A stretch of 64,000 bases of DNA from assembly GCA_008360975.2 (NCBI GenBank), contig CM039179.1, forward strand, positions 63,216,666 to 63,280,665. The letters run 5' to 3'. Position numbers and translations under genes: made by a program. The first letter of the stretch is position 1; every line of letters starts with the position of its first letter. The notes below the pieces were generated by a model, which saw nothing but the letters and a program-made list of their open reading frames with translations, was not told the DNA's origin and ran no database searches. The stretch comes from Lichenostomus cassidix. Lineage: Eukaryota; Chordata; Aves; Passeriformes; Meliphagidae. Positions 13,401-24,000 of this stretch are shown in pieces.

Positions 13401-15962
13401 TATGCTGTACCAAGGTATGAAAGCCAATACTGTTTTTGCATTCCAGATGCTGAAAGGTATTTTCAGGTTTACTAACGGACTGTATTACAACTTAATGGCC
13501 TCTTCCTGTGCTTGCCTGCTTTGTCTGTGTGTATATACATGCATACATAAGTATGGATATATGTGTGTATGTCTATGTGATGCACGTATCATATTCATAT
13601 AATGTCATATGTATATGATGTGGATAAACAAAATATGAGGAACCTGAGGTTAGATCAGATTAAATGATAATTCTATTTCTTGCTTATTTCATCAGCCTTT
13701 TGTCCTATTTAATCAGCCTATTCCTGGATATACTTGAAAGCTCTATTCTATTGAAACTACTAGAAAATTCCTATTAAACTCTGGACTCCTACAAAAGATC
13801 AAGACTAAAGTTCAACTTACATGGTACAGACACCCAAGGATCTAAGATTTATGCCGCAATACCCACTCACACACATGAAAAACACAAGTGATGCCTGAAG
13901 GTGATGCCTCGTGTCCATTTTTAAGAGTTGAGACCTGTTCCCACTTTTAAGTAAGGCATTAGGGACAAGGCTAAGGTTGGTCAACATTAAGAAGATAGGT
14001 TTTCTGCCTTCCTCTCACCACAATCAAAACAGAAATGCTAAAAGTAAACCTTGCAAAGAAGCATAGAAGGTTACAATATTTGCATGCTTCATCTTGGCCA
14101 GAAGAATGACTTCTTTCTCAGAGGCTTCTTTTTCTTTCACAGGCATCTACAAAGAATTAAGAAACTAAATGCTAGCAATCATGTACTTCACTCTTTTCAA
14201 AAATAGTTATATCATTAGCAAACCATTCCCACTGATACAAAAATACAGTTACCAAGACAATGTAGAAATATTATAAAATAGAACGCATGTATAACATAAA
14301 ATATAAATTTGCAGTGTCTGGAAATGTATTGGAATATAACTGAAGTCAAACCACATTTTGACATTTTCCAAACAGGCATATGCCTACCTTTAAACTTAAG
14401 CTAAAAAATTTAAACTCTAAAGTTGAAGAATTCCCCTAAGAATTTGAAGAACCTGGATCTAGATGACTCTGTAATGCTAATAAGGGTGATGTCAAAAGAT
14501 TAAAGTAAAAAGAAAAAAGTCCTTCATTTTACTGGTTTTACTCGTTCTTGTAACATTTTGGGCAAATTCTCTGCCCTGTTACATTAATGGAACACTTGCA
14601 TTTAGTTTATTATAATCACAACATCAATACTACTTTAAAATTCATGTCTGTGAGTATCTATCCATCAAAATGTCCTCTTGTATTTATAAACAGTTTCTAA
14701 CCCTCATTCTTAAGAAATAGTTTTGAAATGTAATCCTCAAAGATTCAAAAATCAGAAAGTGAATAAAACACCATATAAAAAGATCTTATGACTTCAGTGT
14801 AGTAATTTTCTGTATCCAGCTTCTGATTTTTGAACAAGTGGGATCCACAGTAACATTTCATTATCAGCCATTCTTCTACTTGTACATCAAAATCTAAGAT
14901 TAGAAATCCATGGGGTTTGTCAGTCACGAGCAGAGAGAGAAACTATTTATCTTTTCATTTAGCTGTTATTACTCATGTATCAGTTTTTCTGGGTGTGAAT
15001 CTGGAAGATATACAGCTCTTTCTAGAATTCATTCTTCTATTGTAATTCTCTAATATATTAGAAATTCACTAGGCCCAGAATAGCAACAGACCTGTCAAAA
15101 CCATGTGGGCATTCATTGAAATTCACTGTTAAAACCCCTGTATTGAAATCACAGAGATTTCAATTGCCTTTATGGAACAGGATACAGCAGTGGTATTGCT
15201 CCAATACCTCAGTAAGTGGCCCTAAGCTGCCTCTGCAGTCAATGGGAAGAATGAGAGAAGTTTTATGGCCCAATTGAGCTTTTTCTACATCAGAAATCTA
15301 AAACACATGTGATCAACAGCTTCCTATTTCTCTTGTTCTCCTTGAAAAGAAGTCTAGCCAAGCAGCTCAGATGCTGACAGCAACAGAATGGAAACTTAGA
15401 TGAGACAAATCAAACTGCCATGATCATGAGTGAGAATTTGAAAGACTCCATTGTGAATTAATCATGTCTGAAAATATGGATGCGGGAAACAAGTTAAAGA
15501 GCTTAGAGAAATGTATCAGAATTGTGATTTGTGATTTCAGTGGTAATATGTTCGTTGTAGCTTAATCAACAATTACAAAATTTGAATTTGGCAGTGTCAC
15601 ACATTTTGGGCAGAAAGAAGTTTTGAAAAGAACAAAAATGCAGCAAAAAGCAAAGACAATATAAAAATATGTGTTTCATGTATGACTTTCAAATAATAAA
15701 TTAGCAAAGAATACAGTCTTTGGAAAATGTAGCTCTATATAATTGAGATGGAACTACCAAGAAGATAAAACATAACCCAAGTTCATAGCCAGCTAAATGC
15801 AAGTAGCACAATCAGGTAAATATAATTCAGGTTTTGTTGTTTTACCTTAGTTAAATTGATCTCTTTGATAACACACGGCTCATTATCCATTTTCCCTTTT
15901 GCCAAGAATATTTTGCCAAAAGATCCTTCTCCAATTTTTTTAATGATTTCATATTTATCCAT
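1281..15962 (-). CDS. NEK5: NEK5, NIMA-related serine/threonine kinase 5 (5' part of the gene; C-terminus beyond the left edge)
   Basis: Eleven coding exons were found on the minus strand: 15846-15962, 14050-14146, 12590-12687, 11034-11117, 10856-10926, 9721-9807, 8615-8669, 6618-6818, 6451-6532, 4742-4878 and 1281-1480. They give about 409 residues, and every junction is in phase. Seen: glycine loop GEGSFG (residues 11-16), VAIK-type lysine K33, HRD with D128, DFG at 147-149, and T-loop ending GTPYYLSPE (166-174). The catalytic domain ends near residue 270. The tail matches human NEK5, with QEE near 273, RNEW in the 4742 exon and ERP..GHY in the 1281 exon. Human NEK5 is about 708 residues, so roughly 300 tail residues are missing from the window. 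NEK kinases phosphorylate Ser/Thr; NEK5 is linked to centrosome and microtubule function (family knowledge). The start codon is the first ATG of the exon and aligns with the human start. Neighbour: its tandem paralogue NEK3, same strand. Confidence 0.95.
2525..3690 (+). repeat. CR1 LINE, about 1.1 kb, 3' part of reverse-transcriptase ORF plus 3' end
   Basis: Reads in CR1 sense orientation. It holds a decayed end of ORF2 (the 'tttgctgataacacacactaggagg' region near 2857 and the 'gtgctgccatccagaggg' region near 2905) and ends with the CR1 tail 'tcctgtgattctgtgaat' near 3670. Interrupted by stops and indels; antisense to NEK5, in its intron between 1480 and 4742. Confidence 0.85.
4649..4725. repeat. 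TA/TG microsatellite
   Basis: A (TA)n run at 4649-4666, then degenerate TATG/TGTA sequence to about 4715. It begins just inside the intron after the weak donor of the NEK5 exon at 4742. Confidence 0.8.
4742..4878 (-). CDS. NEK5: NEK5 coding exon 10 (residues 298-343)
   Basis: Encodes [17 protein letters not shown], then [24 protein letters not shown] and QRNEWKPP match KIQKVRFQ and HRNEWRPP of human NEK5. The acceptor is TTAAAAAG. The donor, GTACTG, is weak and adjoins a TA-rich simple repeat, but it restores phase 0 into the next exon. Confidence 0.85.
6451..6532 (-). CDS. NEK5: NEK5 coding exon 9 (residues 271-298)
   Basis: Starts [15 protein letters not shown] and ends SGAKQIQ. It enters in phase 0 and leaves in phase 1, fitting both neighbouring exons. 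It aligns with the VIQEE..AGKVVQ stretch of human NEK5 as I recall it. Acceptor CTGATAG, donor GTAATG. Only an 85-bp intron separates it from exon 8. Confidence 0.85.
6618..6818 (-). CDS. NEK5: NEK5 coding exon 8 (residues 204-270, end of kinase domain)
   Basis: Starts [16 protein letters not shown] and contains SPRDRPS with the C-lobe arginine; ends YLPPE before donor GTAAGT. 201 nt, identical in length to NEK3 exon 8. The acceptor (TTAATTAAG) has a poor pyrimidine tract. Confidence 0.94.
6915..7285 (-). repeat. CR1 LINE 3' end
   Basis: Reverse-complement CR1 3' end. The conserved 'gggttggaagggacctcaaa' block is at 6934, followed by the usual block read backwards up to 'gatgcagcactccagg' near 7210. 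It lies in the NEK5 intron 6819-8614, in the same orientation as NEK5. Confidence 0.85.
7680..7703. repeat. poly(A) tract
   Basis: An uninterrupted run of about 23 A inside a NEK5 intron. No retrocopy was recognised next to it. Confidence 0.8.
8615..8669 (-). CDS. NEK5: NEK5 coding exon 7 (residues 185-203)
   Basis: Encodes [18 protein letters not shown], the invariant F-helix aspartate region of the C-lobe. 55 nt, as in NEK3. Donor GTAAGT, acceptor TTCACAG. Confidence 0.94.
9721..9807 (-). CDS. NEK5: NEK5 coding exon 6 (residues 156-185, activation loop)
   Basis: Encodes [20 protein letters not shown] and then the YNNK motif. The T-loop threonine (T163) and the SPE anchor are intact. Donor GTAAGT, acceptor CACTAG. 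Confidence 0.94.
10070..10175. repeat. Dispersed repeat fragment, copy A (possibly LTR-derived)
   Basis: Contains 'cagctgaggaggggagtg' followed by 'acacctggtgtccag' and 'caccacag'. The same string order recurs at 17565-17640. It resembles avian LTR/ERV-type interspersed sequence as I remember it; the class is unconfirmed. Located in the NEK5 intron 9808-10855. Confidence 0.5.
10856..10926 (-). CDS. NEK5: NEK5 coding exon 5 (residues 133-156, DFG)
   Basis: Encodes [20 protein letters not shown]. The extra alanine in KVAKL, also present in human NEK5 and absent from NEK3, accounts for the 3-nt length difference from the NEK3 exon. Acceptor TTTGCAG, donor GTAAGC. Confidence 0.94.
11034..11117 (-). 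CDS. NEK5: NEK5 coding exon 4 (residues 105-132, HRD catalytic loop)
   Basis: Encodes [16 protein letters not shown], then [10 protein letters not shown]128 is the predicted catalytic base. Acceptor TTGCAG, donor GTAGTA. 84 nt, identical in length to NEK3. Confidence 0.95.
11538..11632. repeat. A/CA-rich simple repeat
   Basis: About 95 bp of degenerate (CAAAA)n-like sequence, such as 'aaccaaaacaaaacc' repeated with drift. Its reverse complement produces spurious Phe/Leu-rich open frames. Confidence 0.8.
12590..12687 (-). CDS. NEK5: NEK5 coding exon 3 (residues 72-104, hinge)
   Basis: Encodes the hinge [10 protein letters not shown] and ends FEEDQ before donor GTGAAA; acceptor TTTCAG. Same 98-nt length as the NEK3 counterpart. 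Confidence 0.95.
13525..13625. repeat. TG/TA-rich simple sequence
   Basis: Alternating purine-pyrimidine stretch ('gtgtatatacatgcatac' and similar) in a NEK5 intron. Confidence 0.6.
14050..14146 (-). CDS. NEK5: NEK5 coding exon 2 (residues 40-72)
   Basis: Acceptor TTTGTAG, donor GTTTAC. Encodes [20 protein letters not shown], the C-helix region. The glutamate of KEVILL is the likely salt-bridge partner of K33. It is 97 nt, one codon longer than the matching NEK3 exon. Confidence 0.93.
15846..15962 (-). CDS. NEK5: NEK5 coding exon 1 (residues 1-39, ATG)
   Basis: Starts [16 protein letters not shown] and ends INLTK before donor GTAAAA. It carries the glycine-rich ATP loop and the ATP-anchoring lysine (VIKE, K33). 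The exon continues upstream as 5' UTR to an acceptor (TTTTAG) at about 15987. Confidence 0.95.
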
Positions 15963-16619
15963 GATGTATTCGTCTTAAAGCAGTGGCTAAAATAAAAATT
16001 CCCCAAATTAGTACTGCACGTAGTCAGTGCTTTAATATCTGAGTTGGTGCTACTAAAATAGACACTACCTTTTAAGACTGTCATTTTTATTACTTTTTAT
16101 AACTTTACTGCTGCTAATTCTTCCTAAAAATATAATGTCCTGGATGTATGCAAATTATTGCAGATCTTAACTTTTAATAAACAGCAAGTTTCTAAGTGTC
16201 TCATAAAGGAAAGCATAGTACCCCCTAAAGTTAATGCATGAGACAGAAGTACAGAGTACTGTGCAGGATCGTGGTAGGATATTGTAAAGCGTGACATTAT
16301 TTCATGAAGTGAACAATACTGCAGAATTTTAATATTTTAAAAAATTAATCTATTCCATGTTGATTTAGTTTATACTAATGTGATCTAGCGTTGGCAGCAA
16401 AATGAAAAGCCACTGCATTTTGCAGGAGACCATGGCCAAGGGAAGCCGGGCATTAGGGGTCGTCTGGAAACCTCTGGGAGGAACACTGAAGTCACTGGGT
16501 ACTTGCAGTGCTTCCCTAGGCAAAGCTGCGCACCTAAATATGAGTAAACACTACAAAACTGTTCTTATTAGCTATCCTGACTTTTAGCAAGGGAGACTGG
16601 CTCCCATACCAGACGTTCC

Positions 16620-17400
16620 CTGCCAGGCAAGCTCTACAGCAGGCTCCATCGCCGGCAGTCTCCGAGCGTCACCGGCAGCGCCGGCAGGGCGACCCCGGGA
16701 CATTTGTGATTTCGGTGTCAGGGTCAAAGCTGCTGTTGGCAGTCCTGGCAGGTGAGGAGCGGCACTTGGGACAGGTGCCCGCACGGGGCACAGGGTGCCA
16801 GGGCTCAGCCCCGCATCCATAGGCGACAGCCCGGGCCGGGCAGCGCCATGGCAGAGGCGCGCTGGGGAGGGGAGGGCGGCAGGGCCAGCGCCTCCCGGGG
16901 GTGGCCAAAGCGCTGCTCGGGGCTGGGGCTGGGGCAGGGGCAGGGGCAGGGACAGGGGCAGGGGCAGGGGCAGGGGCAGGGGCAGACACACCGCGGTGGC
17001 GCGGGGAAAGGCTGCCGGTGGGCAAAATCGCTGCGGCCGCCCTTCCCGCCCGGCTGCGCTGCGTCCCCATGGCGACGGGACGCGCCGGCGGGCAGACGGC
17101 ACTGGGGCCTCCCTGCCCTGCGGACCTGCTCGGCCCGGCCCGGCCCGGCTCAGCCCGGCCCGCTTGGCCCAGCCCCAGCGCCGGGAGCAGCGGGGGCGCC
17201 GGGGGTAAGCGGTACCTGCCTGCGCTCAGCCGCCTCCGGAGCCGGCCGGGAGGAAGAGCTGCCCCACTCCGCGCCCCGGCGGAGGTGTGGCGATTGCAGT
17301 GCCCTGTGCGAGCGGCAGGAGCTTTATTTCCCTCACACGAACCGCCCCTCCTTCCCACCGAGACGGACTGTAGGCTTGGATGGCCAGTGCTAGCAGTGGG
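16620..17400 (-). promoter_or_regulatory. NEK5: CpG island, NEK5 promoter and probable first noncoding exon
   Basis: A dense GC and CpG block surrounded by AT-rich DNA, about 0.7-1.4 kb upstream of the NEK5 start codon exon. That exon begins with 24 nt of 5' UTR behind an acceptor, so a noncoding exon must lie upstream. A minus-strand donor (GCAG|GTACCG) at about 17216 is a candidate end for it. The long overlapping open frames here, Pro/Ala/Arg/Gly-rich on both strands, come from base composition and are not genes. Confidence 0.8.
16919..16986. repeat. (GGGGCA)n hexanucleotide tract
   Basis: About eleven tandem copies of a GGGGCA/GGGGCT unit on the plus strand within the NEK5 CpG island, with a single 'gggaca' variant. 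Four or more G-runs within 24 nt satisfy the sequence rule for G-quadruplex formation. Confidence 0.85.
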
Positions 17401-17564
17401 GTGGCCCGAAAAAAAAGTCTCGACTGCCTCAAGGTCTGGAAGCCTTGGTGGAAACTCATGTACCAGCCTATGTGCAACTGGCTCCGTATCAGAACTACAC
17501 ATTTCCTAAAGCTTTCCTTGTGTACTTCAAATACTATTTATTACATGGACATAGTCGGGGACAG

Positions 17565-17645
17565 CTTTTCTCTCCCCTGGCCAGCTGAGGAGGGGAGTGC
17601 TGGGTACCTGGTGTCCATCCAGGGTCCACCCACCACAAAGCTGCC
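17565..17645. repeat. Dispersed repeat fragment, copy B (possibly LTR-derived)
   Basis: Shares 'cagctgaggaggggagtg', the 'cctggtgtcca' block and 'caccacaaag' with 10070-10175, with an internal deletion of about 20 bp relative to copy A. Lies between the NEK3 3' end and the NEK5 promoter. Confidence 0.5.
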
Positions 17646-17838
17646 TTTCAGCATGTAGTCAGGAAAAAAACCTTTACACCTTCTCATAGTGCTACACCAT
17701 CCCCTTGAAATACGACAAGAGGACAATTTGAAGAATGCTATTATTTGACTGAATATTTTTGCAAAGATATTACCAACTCCAAATACATTTAATACATGGA
17801 CTTTGTTTAGCTATTTGCAAGTGTTCTTTCTAAAAAGG

Positions 17839-17844
17839 TTTATT
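17839..17844 (-). terminator. NEK3: Candidate NEK3 poly(A) signal AATAAA
   Basis: Minus-strand AATAAA about 150 nt downstream of the NEK3 stop codon, giving a short 3' UTR of about 17820-17990. A second candidate lies near 17535. Confidence 0.5.
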
Positions 17845-17990
17845 GTGCATTTTCTGTTTTCAGTTTTGGGATTCAGAAAACATACTCAGATTTTTTTGAC
17901 TGAAATTATTTAATTAATAACCAATTATTATTAACAACAATTTGGATACCAGCACATCTAACTTCACTCATTATAGGTAAATTCAAGTTT

Positions 17991-18057
17991 TCAATCACTC
18001 TGTTTCAATACCATTTCCAGTTCTGACACCCAGTCCAGGTCATCTTCCTCAAAGTCC
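17991..18057 (-). CDS. NEK3: NEK3 terminal coding exon 15 (residues 469-490, TGA)
   Basis: Encodes [20 protein letters not shown], then D and TGA. It matches the acidic end of human NEK3 but is about 15 residues shorter overall. Acceptor TTTTTAG. Confidence 0.95.
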
Positions 18058-21000
18058 CTAAAAATAGATTTCAAAAACTGTTATTTTGAAAAGCAAAATA
18101 TAGCTTTATGAATCTTTATTTGCTGGTTTCCCCCAACCCCAAATTACCCTGTAAAATATCAGCACAAGAGACTTATTTCCTGCACCATTGTGATTAAGGA
18201 ACCAATAGATATTCTCTTAGGAATTTAAAACAGTAAGTTTTATCAAAAGCAAAGCTGAATTAATATACTAAGAGATTGCAAATATGTTGATATTGATAGT
18301 CTGCAGCTGAACTGCAACAATACAGGCCTAGGTGGTTCACCTCTATGTGCCACAAAAATGAACAGTGACACAAACGGAGATCCCGAGCATCTGAGAACCA
18401 CCCCCAAAACATACCCATATCCATAAATCACAGCATTTCTGTTCATATATTGTAAGATATCAAATGCTACTAAATGTCAATTTCATTATGTAAGAGAGAG
18501 ATGGATTTAGATACTGATAAAAATACTGATTTTTTTTTCAGGGAAGTGTTGTTTTGGAAAAATCTCTTAGAGGAACCAAACAAAACATAAATAAATGCAA
18601 GGACATCATTTGGACATACGTGTCATCTTCATCAGATCTAGGTTCAAGTCTCTCAGAATCTATGACAACAGCTTCCTGTTCACCATCTACTTCATCAGAT
18701 GTTTCAGTTTCATCAGAAAGGGGACCTCTTAATATGTTTCCAGAAGCTTTGAAAATATAAAAACTAAAATGTCACCAAAATATTTTAATTTTAAAAGTAA
18801 ACCAATTAAGAATATAAACACAATATGGCCTTTCTAATTTGCTCCCAGTTCATAGCGGACCAGGATAAGTTGTTACCTATTTTAAGTGGGAAAATAAACC
18901 AGCAAGGCAACTGAAGTGCAGAACAAGTATTTGTGACTGTGGCTGTGCACATCTATAGACTGCAGCTGTCTTCAGCTGTGCCATCTGACCATCCTGCCCT
19001 CAAACCAGGGTACCACTGCCTTAGTGAGGGTGGATTTACCTGATGGGGCTACAGTGTGTTAACTGCACCTCCCTAACACACACACCAGGCTGCTCAGCAG
19101 CAGGGAGGACACACGAGGTGTCTGTGTTTTGTCAAAACCTAATTCAGCTGTTGAGCTGCAAGTGAAAATCCATCATGAAGAGCTGTAGTGGAGATTTACA
19201 ATCACTCATGAATTCCAAACGTGGCTCTTCTAAGTCCACGTTTCATTTGGTGAACTTTAGAAAATCCCAAAAACTATCCTGTTGTGATATGGATTCAAGT
19301 GCACTCTCTGTATACATAGGGGCTGTGTATGAAAAAATAAAAAAGGAAAGGCCTTTATTAATAAACCTATTTGCAAAAATGTTTGCCCAGAAAATGAGGA
19401 TTTACCTGGTTTATAAATTGTGTATGTTTTAAATGCTAGGCTGACATCTGCATTGCTGAGCATGTTCATCAGGGTCTCAGGGGGTTCCTTGCTCCACTGC
19501 TTCCGTGGCTTGTTTTCACTGTAGTTTATAACACCACCACCTGGGTATAAAACCATTCGTAAATACTATTTAGATAAAATTGCATTAGCAGTGTGGATTA
19601 CATTCAAGATCCCATTCAAGAGAGAAATACAAGAAGAAAAGAGTCTAGGTAACTCCATCTGTAGTACCACTGACCACTCAACAAACTCAGGTTGACACTG
19701 TCAACACTGAAAGGAGGAAAAGTTACAGAAGGGCTGTTTTTACTGTGGAACCTCCTGCTGCCAGGGAGCCAGCAGGAACTGGCTGAGGGGTGTGACAAGT
19801 CAGAGTCTTTCCAAACTTAAATGGTGGCTCTGCAACTCTCATAAAATGGAGCCTGAAGCTGTTTCTGTGCCTTTTAATAGCAGAACACCTAAATACATAA
19901 ATGCATTCCTCTGTCCATTTCCCTTGCCCTGTGTGTAATTGTCATATAACATTCCTACCACAGCTTGGGAATTTTCTGACTACTCGTATCTTGATTAGTT
20001 AATTCCACAGCATTTATTCACATTAACCTTTAATACATATCCAGAATCACATTAAATAATTGTAACAATTGCACCAGTGTGGGGCATTTTAAAACTGAAA
20101 CCTTTTTCAGAAAAAAAATTCATGTCAAGTGTTTTAATTAAAAGCTGTTGAGAAAGAAAAGGATCTGCCTCACATCTGAGGTACACCATTGATAGTTCTT
20201 GTCACTGGCCTGTATGTTAAATTACAACAAAAGTAGAGGTGTAGATGTTTTATGCTCCCAAGAGTATGCTGTACTTGGAAGACAGGTGGTTGCATTCTGC
20301 ACCAAATGAATTCCTCACTGCTGCCTCCACAAACTGTGTATTAGGAGGAGGACTGTAGGATAATTTCTTAGTGATTATTTTAATTTTAGGGCTGCTAATG
20401 TTATCTGTGTTTTTCATTACTCTTTGCAATCCTCCTGTCACACAAAACCACAAAGAAATTCTCTTCAGCACAGTGAACTTTTTGAGCATTTTTTTAATAA
20501 AATATTTTTAAATTATTTTACCATAATTTTAAACATGCCAGGTACAGTTTTGGCTTTTAAAATCTGTAAAGAATCACTGACATTACTTCAATTAAAAGCA
20601 CATTTAATTAAACCTTACTTTCAGTCTCTTCAGGTGTAAAACTGGAAGAAAGCAAGGACGCATTTTCCAGGACATCCAGTACAGTATTGCACATCCTCTT
20701 TTCCCATTGCTTCCTGTGGCCGTGTGACAGATCAGTACTTCCTGGGAGGACAGCAGAAGCTATTGTAATTGTAACAAAAAACCACCTGGTAAACAGCATC
20801 TAACTTGATTCCATATCCAGATTGCCCTGTCCAGGCAAAGTATACTAAGAATCATTTAACTAGCAGTGATATTTGATTCTATGGGTACAAATCTGATTTG
20901 GTAAATGTTCCCCATATATTTACTCTATTCCAAATGTTTTCAGTCATTTTTTAATACAAGATAATTTTTAAACATGTTTTAAAATCCCAGATGAGCAGTA

Positions 21001-24000
21001 TGAATCAATGTAATTGCAGAAGTAACCAACGGTAGCATGGTTTTCTTGTCTTGAGCTACCTGAGGCTTGTCTGAGCTACCTATTTAAATGGCTTTATCAC
21101 TGACATGTAGATTTCAGTACACAGAAGGAAGTGCATCAGCCTTAAAACTGTAAAACTTACCTTCTTGATACGGTTTCCTTTGTTCCCTTGTGCCTTCACT
21201 CAAACTCTCAGTATTTTTCCTTTCTAAGGGGCTATGCCTGCTACTTTCATCTTTCCTTTGCTTTAAAAGAGTAAAGACTGTATTAATTATTATCCTTGTT
21301 GTCAAGAAAGACAAAGCAGTAATATGAACATGGCAATAATTATTTTAGTTTTGCTATAAAATACCTGGCCTAAAGATTGGAAGACTTAAAAACTAAACCA
21401 CTTACATCATGAAGCCAACTGCAATTGCACACTACCTATTATGGCACTGTACTTCACACTGAGTGCCCATGACAGACAACCTCAGTTTCTGAAGGTAAGC
21501 ACACATGCAGCTGTTTGATGCAATTTGTGGTTTGGGTTTTTGGTGATTTCTTTTTTTTTGTATTTAAGAACAGAAGGAATATAAATTATTTACATTCCCA
21601 GGGAAAGCAGGATGTGCCTGAATATTAAACTCCTTAAATTGACAGGTCTATGGAAACAAAAAAAACAAAGATGCCCCAGGGCAACATGTTTTTTAAAAAT
21701 ATACTGAATATGGCTGAGTCAGGCTATGCTGCAGTGTACCCATAGGGTCATCTTGGCCACCTGTGACTTAATTCTCCTCACCTGAAATCTCACATGAGCC
21801 CTAAAACCTGGTAAGAATTATGTCCAGACTAGACTGTTTCCACAAGAGCCTGTTCTAAATGGATCCCAAAAGAAAAGAAAATGAATAAACTTTTGCAGTA
21901 TCAAAAAAATTTAGAAAAACAGGAGAGGGGTTTTTGTTTGAGTTTTGTTTTGACAAGGTTATAACGAAATCCACTTTGGAACCAAACTAAATATGGGAAG
22001 AATCAAAAAGTTAGAGTGGTGGAAAATACATAGGAAAACTCCAGTTTGAAAACTAGTAGGCTGATTTATGGTTTAACATGGGAATAATTTTCCTGTAAGA
22101 ACTTTTCTATAATACAGAACATTCTGAATTACTAAAATACAAATATTATATTTATATTTCAATACTTACCCTATTTTCTGTCTTGTTGTTTGCACTTCCA
22201 CCAGCCATGACACGACCTGACACATTAAGGAACAGATTCAAGAGTTAACAACTTTAGCAAACATTTGCAGTGAAGTGGTATTCCAGAGGTATGACATCAA
22301 TGCCACTGAACCGAGCAATGACAATTATGTGACAGATTTGTCACACTTCTGACAACAGAGCTCATTCTCAACAGAAAGCCTCACCACTATTCCATTCCAA
22401 ATGTGCACTAATTGTGGTCTAGCTAAATTTATGCAGAAGAAACAAGTCCAACATTCTCTCTAAAAGTTAAGTAACGCACATAACTTGTTTCACCAAATTC
22501 TGGGAAAGAAAGTGTCATATTTTAAATACATGCAACTGTTAAAATTTTTGCTGATTTTAAAATGGAAAAGTTTATTTCTAGCACAAGTCTTAAGACTTAC
22601 AATATATATATTGCAGCTTTACACTCTATTTCTGTTGGAATGTAATTTACATCCTTCAACCATTCTTCCATATTAGTTCAATGACACTAGATTATGAAAT
22701 AATTAAAACTAGATTTGGATATATAATACTAATGTTTTATAGCTGTATTTAAGATCTTACATTTCCTACTCATTTTGTCATTCTTGACATCAGTAAATAT
22801 GTTATTGACTTACCCTTTGGTCTTGCTGCATTGCCTTCATATTTCTTGGTTTCTTTCAATACGTGTTCAAACTCATTTGCCATCTGAAAGGTGTATGAAG
22901 AGATGCAAGTACTGTATCATTTTAAACTTCTTCAAATCACTGCATATACTATTTGTTAAAAAGAGACTCATATGCCAAAGCACTGTTCCAGCTAACAATA
23001 TTTAATTTTGTCTACATCAGGTCAATATCCAAATTTAATTTTCAAAAGAAACACTTTCAAAACCTTAAATTTTCTGATAAGACTACAATTGTATGGCTTC
23101 TATAGTAGGACCTGCACAACACTACATTTTATAGCTATACACTAACAAGCTACAAATGAAAAGGATTTAGTATCTAAAATGAAGATAGTGTGGCTTAAAT
23201 CTTGGGATGAAGAATATACCATACCTCAGAAGGCAAACAATTTTTTACAAGTTTGGTTAAGCAGCCTCTTGCAAGAATAGTACTGGCTGATGGACGATTC
23301 TGGGGATTTCTCTTAAACATCTGCTTTATTAAGTAATGAAGTTCAAAGGAATAGTGAGATGGAAGTGGATCGTAGGACCCTTTACATATCTTAAGGATGA
23401 GATGTTTCCAGCTGTTGGCTTGAAACTGCATTAAAAATAAATTAATATTAGAGCACAGAGTTTAAGCATAAGGTAAAAAGTAGCTGACATAATTTAAGAT
23501 AACCTGTACAACTGAAAAGCAGATAGGAATTACTCCTGTAAATTAATGATTGTTCAAATTTGATTTTTATAGAAATCAAATTCATCAACTCATATACTTG
23601 GGATCAGACTCAAACTGCAAGAGTGAAACAGCAAGCTAGGATATATGCAGACTTTCATTTAAAAAAAATCATCAAAAGTAGCCTGTAAAAGTACAAACAT
23701 CCTCTTGCAAATCTAATGTCTGAGAACTTCTATCTCCCATGCAGGAAGTCTTCTTGGTGTGCATTCTGCTGGCTTGGCTGCAGACTGCCAAGTGCCCATG
23801 GTATGTCACCTTTTTGTATCACCTCCGACAGATTATTCAAGAGCATATGTAACCATCACATAAAACAAATATACAACTTCTCAACGCTGCTAATAAGGGA
23901 AGAATATTCCTCTCCTTGGAATCCCAGCTCTGGGCTCTGCCTCAATAGCTGTGACACTGCCAAAGACTTGCCACACCCCTACTGAGGCATACAAACACCT

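Noticed and set aside
16584..17509. Long overlapping open frames on both strands (up to 277 codons)
   Set aside because: Low-complexity Pro/Ala/Arg/Gly peptides produced by CpG-island composition and the GGGGCA tract; no domain, and all frames open alike.
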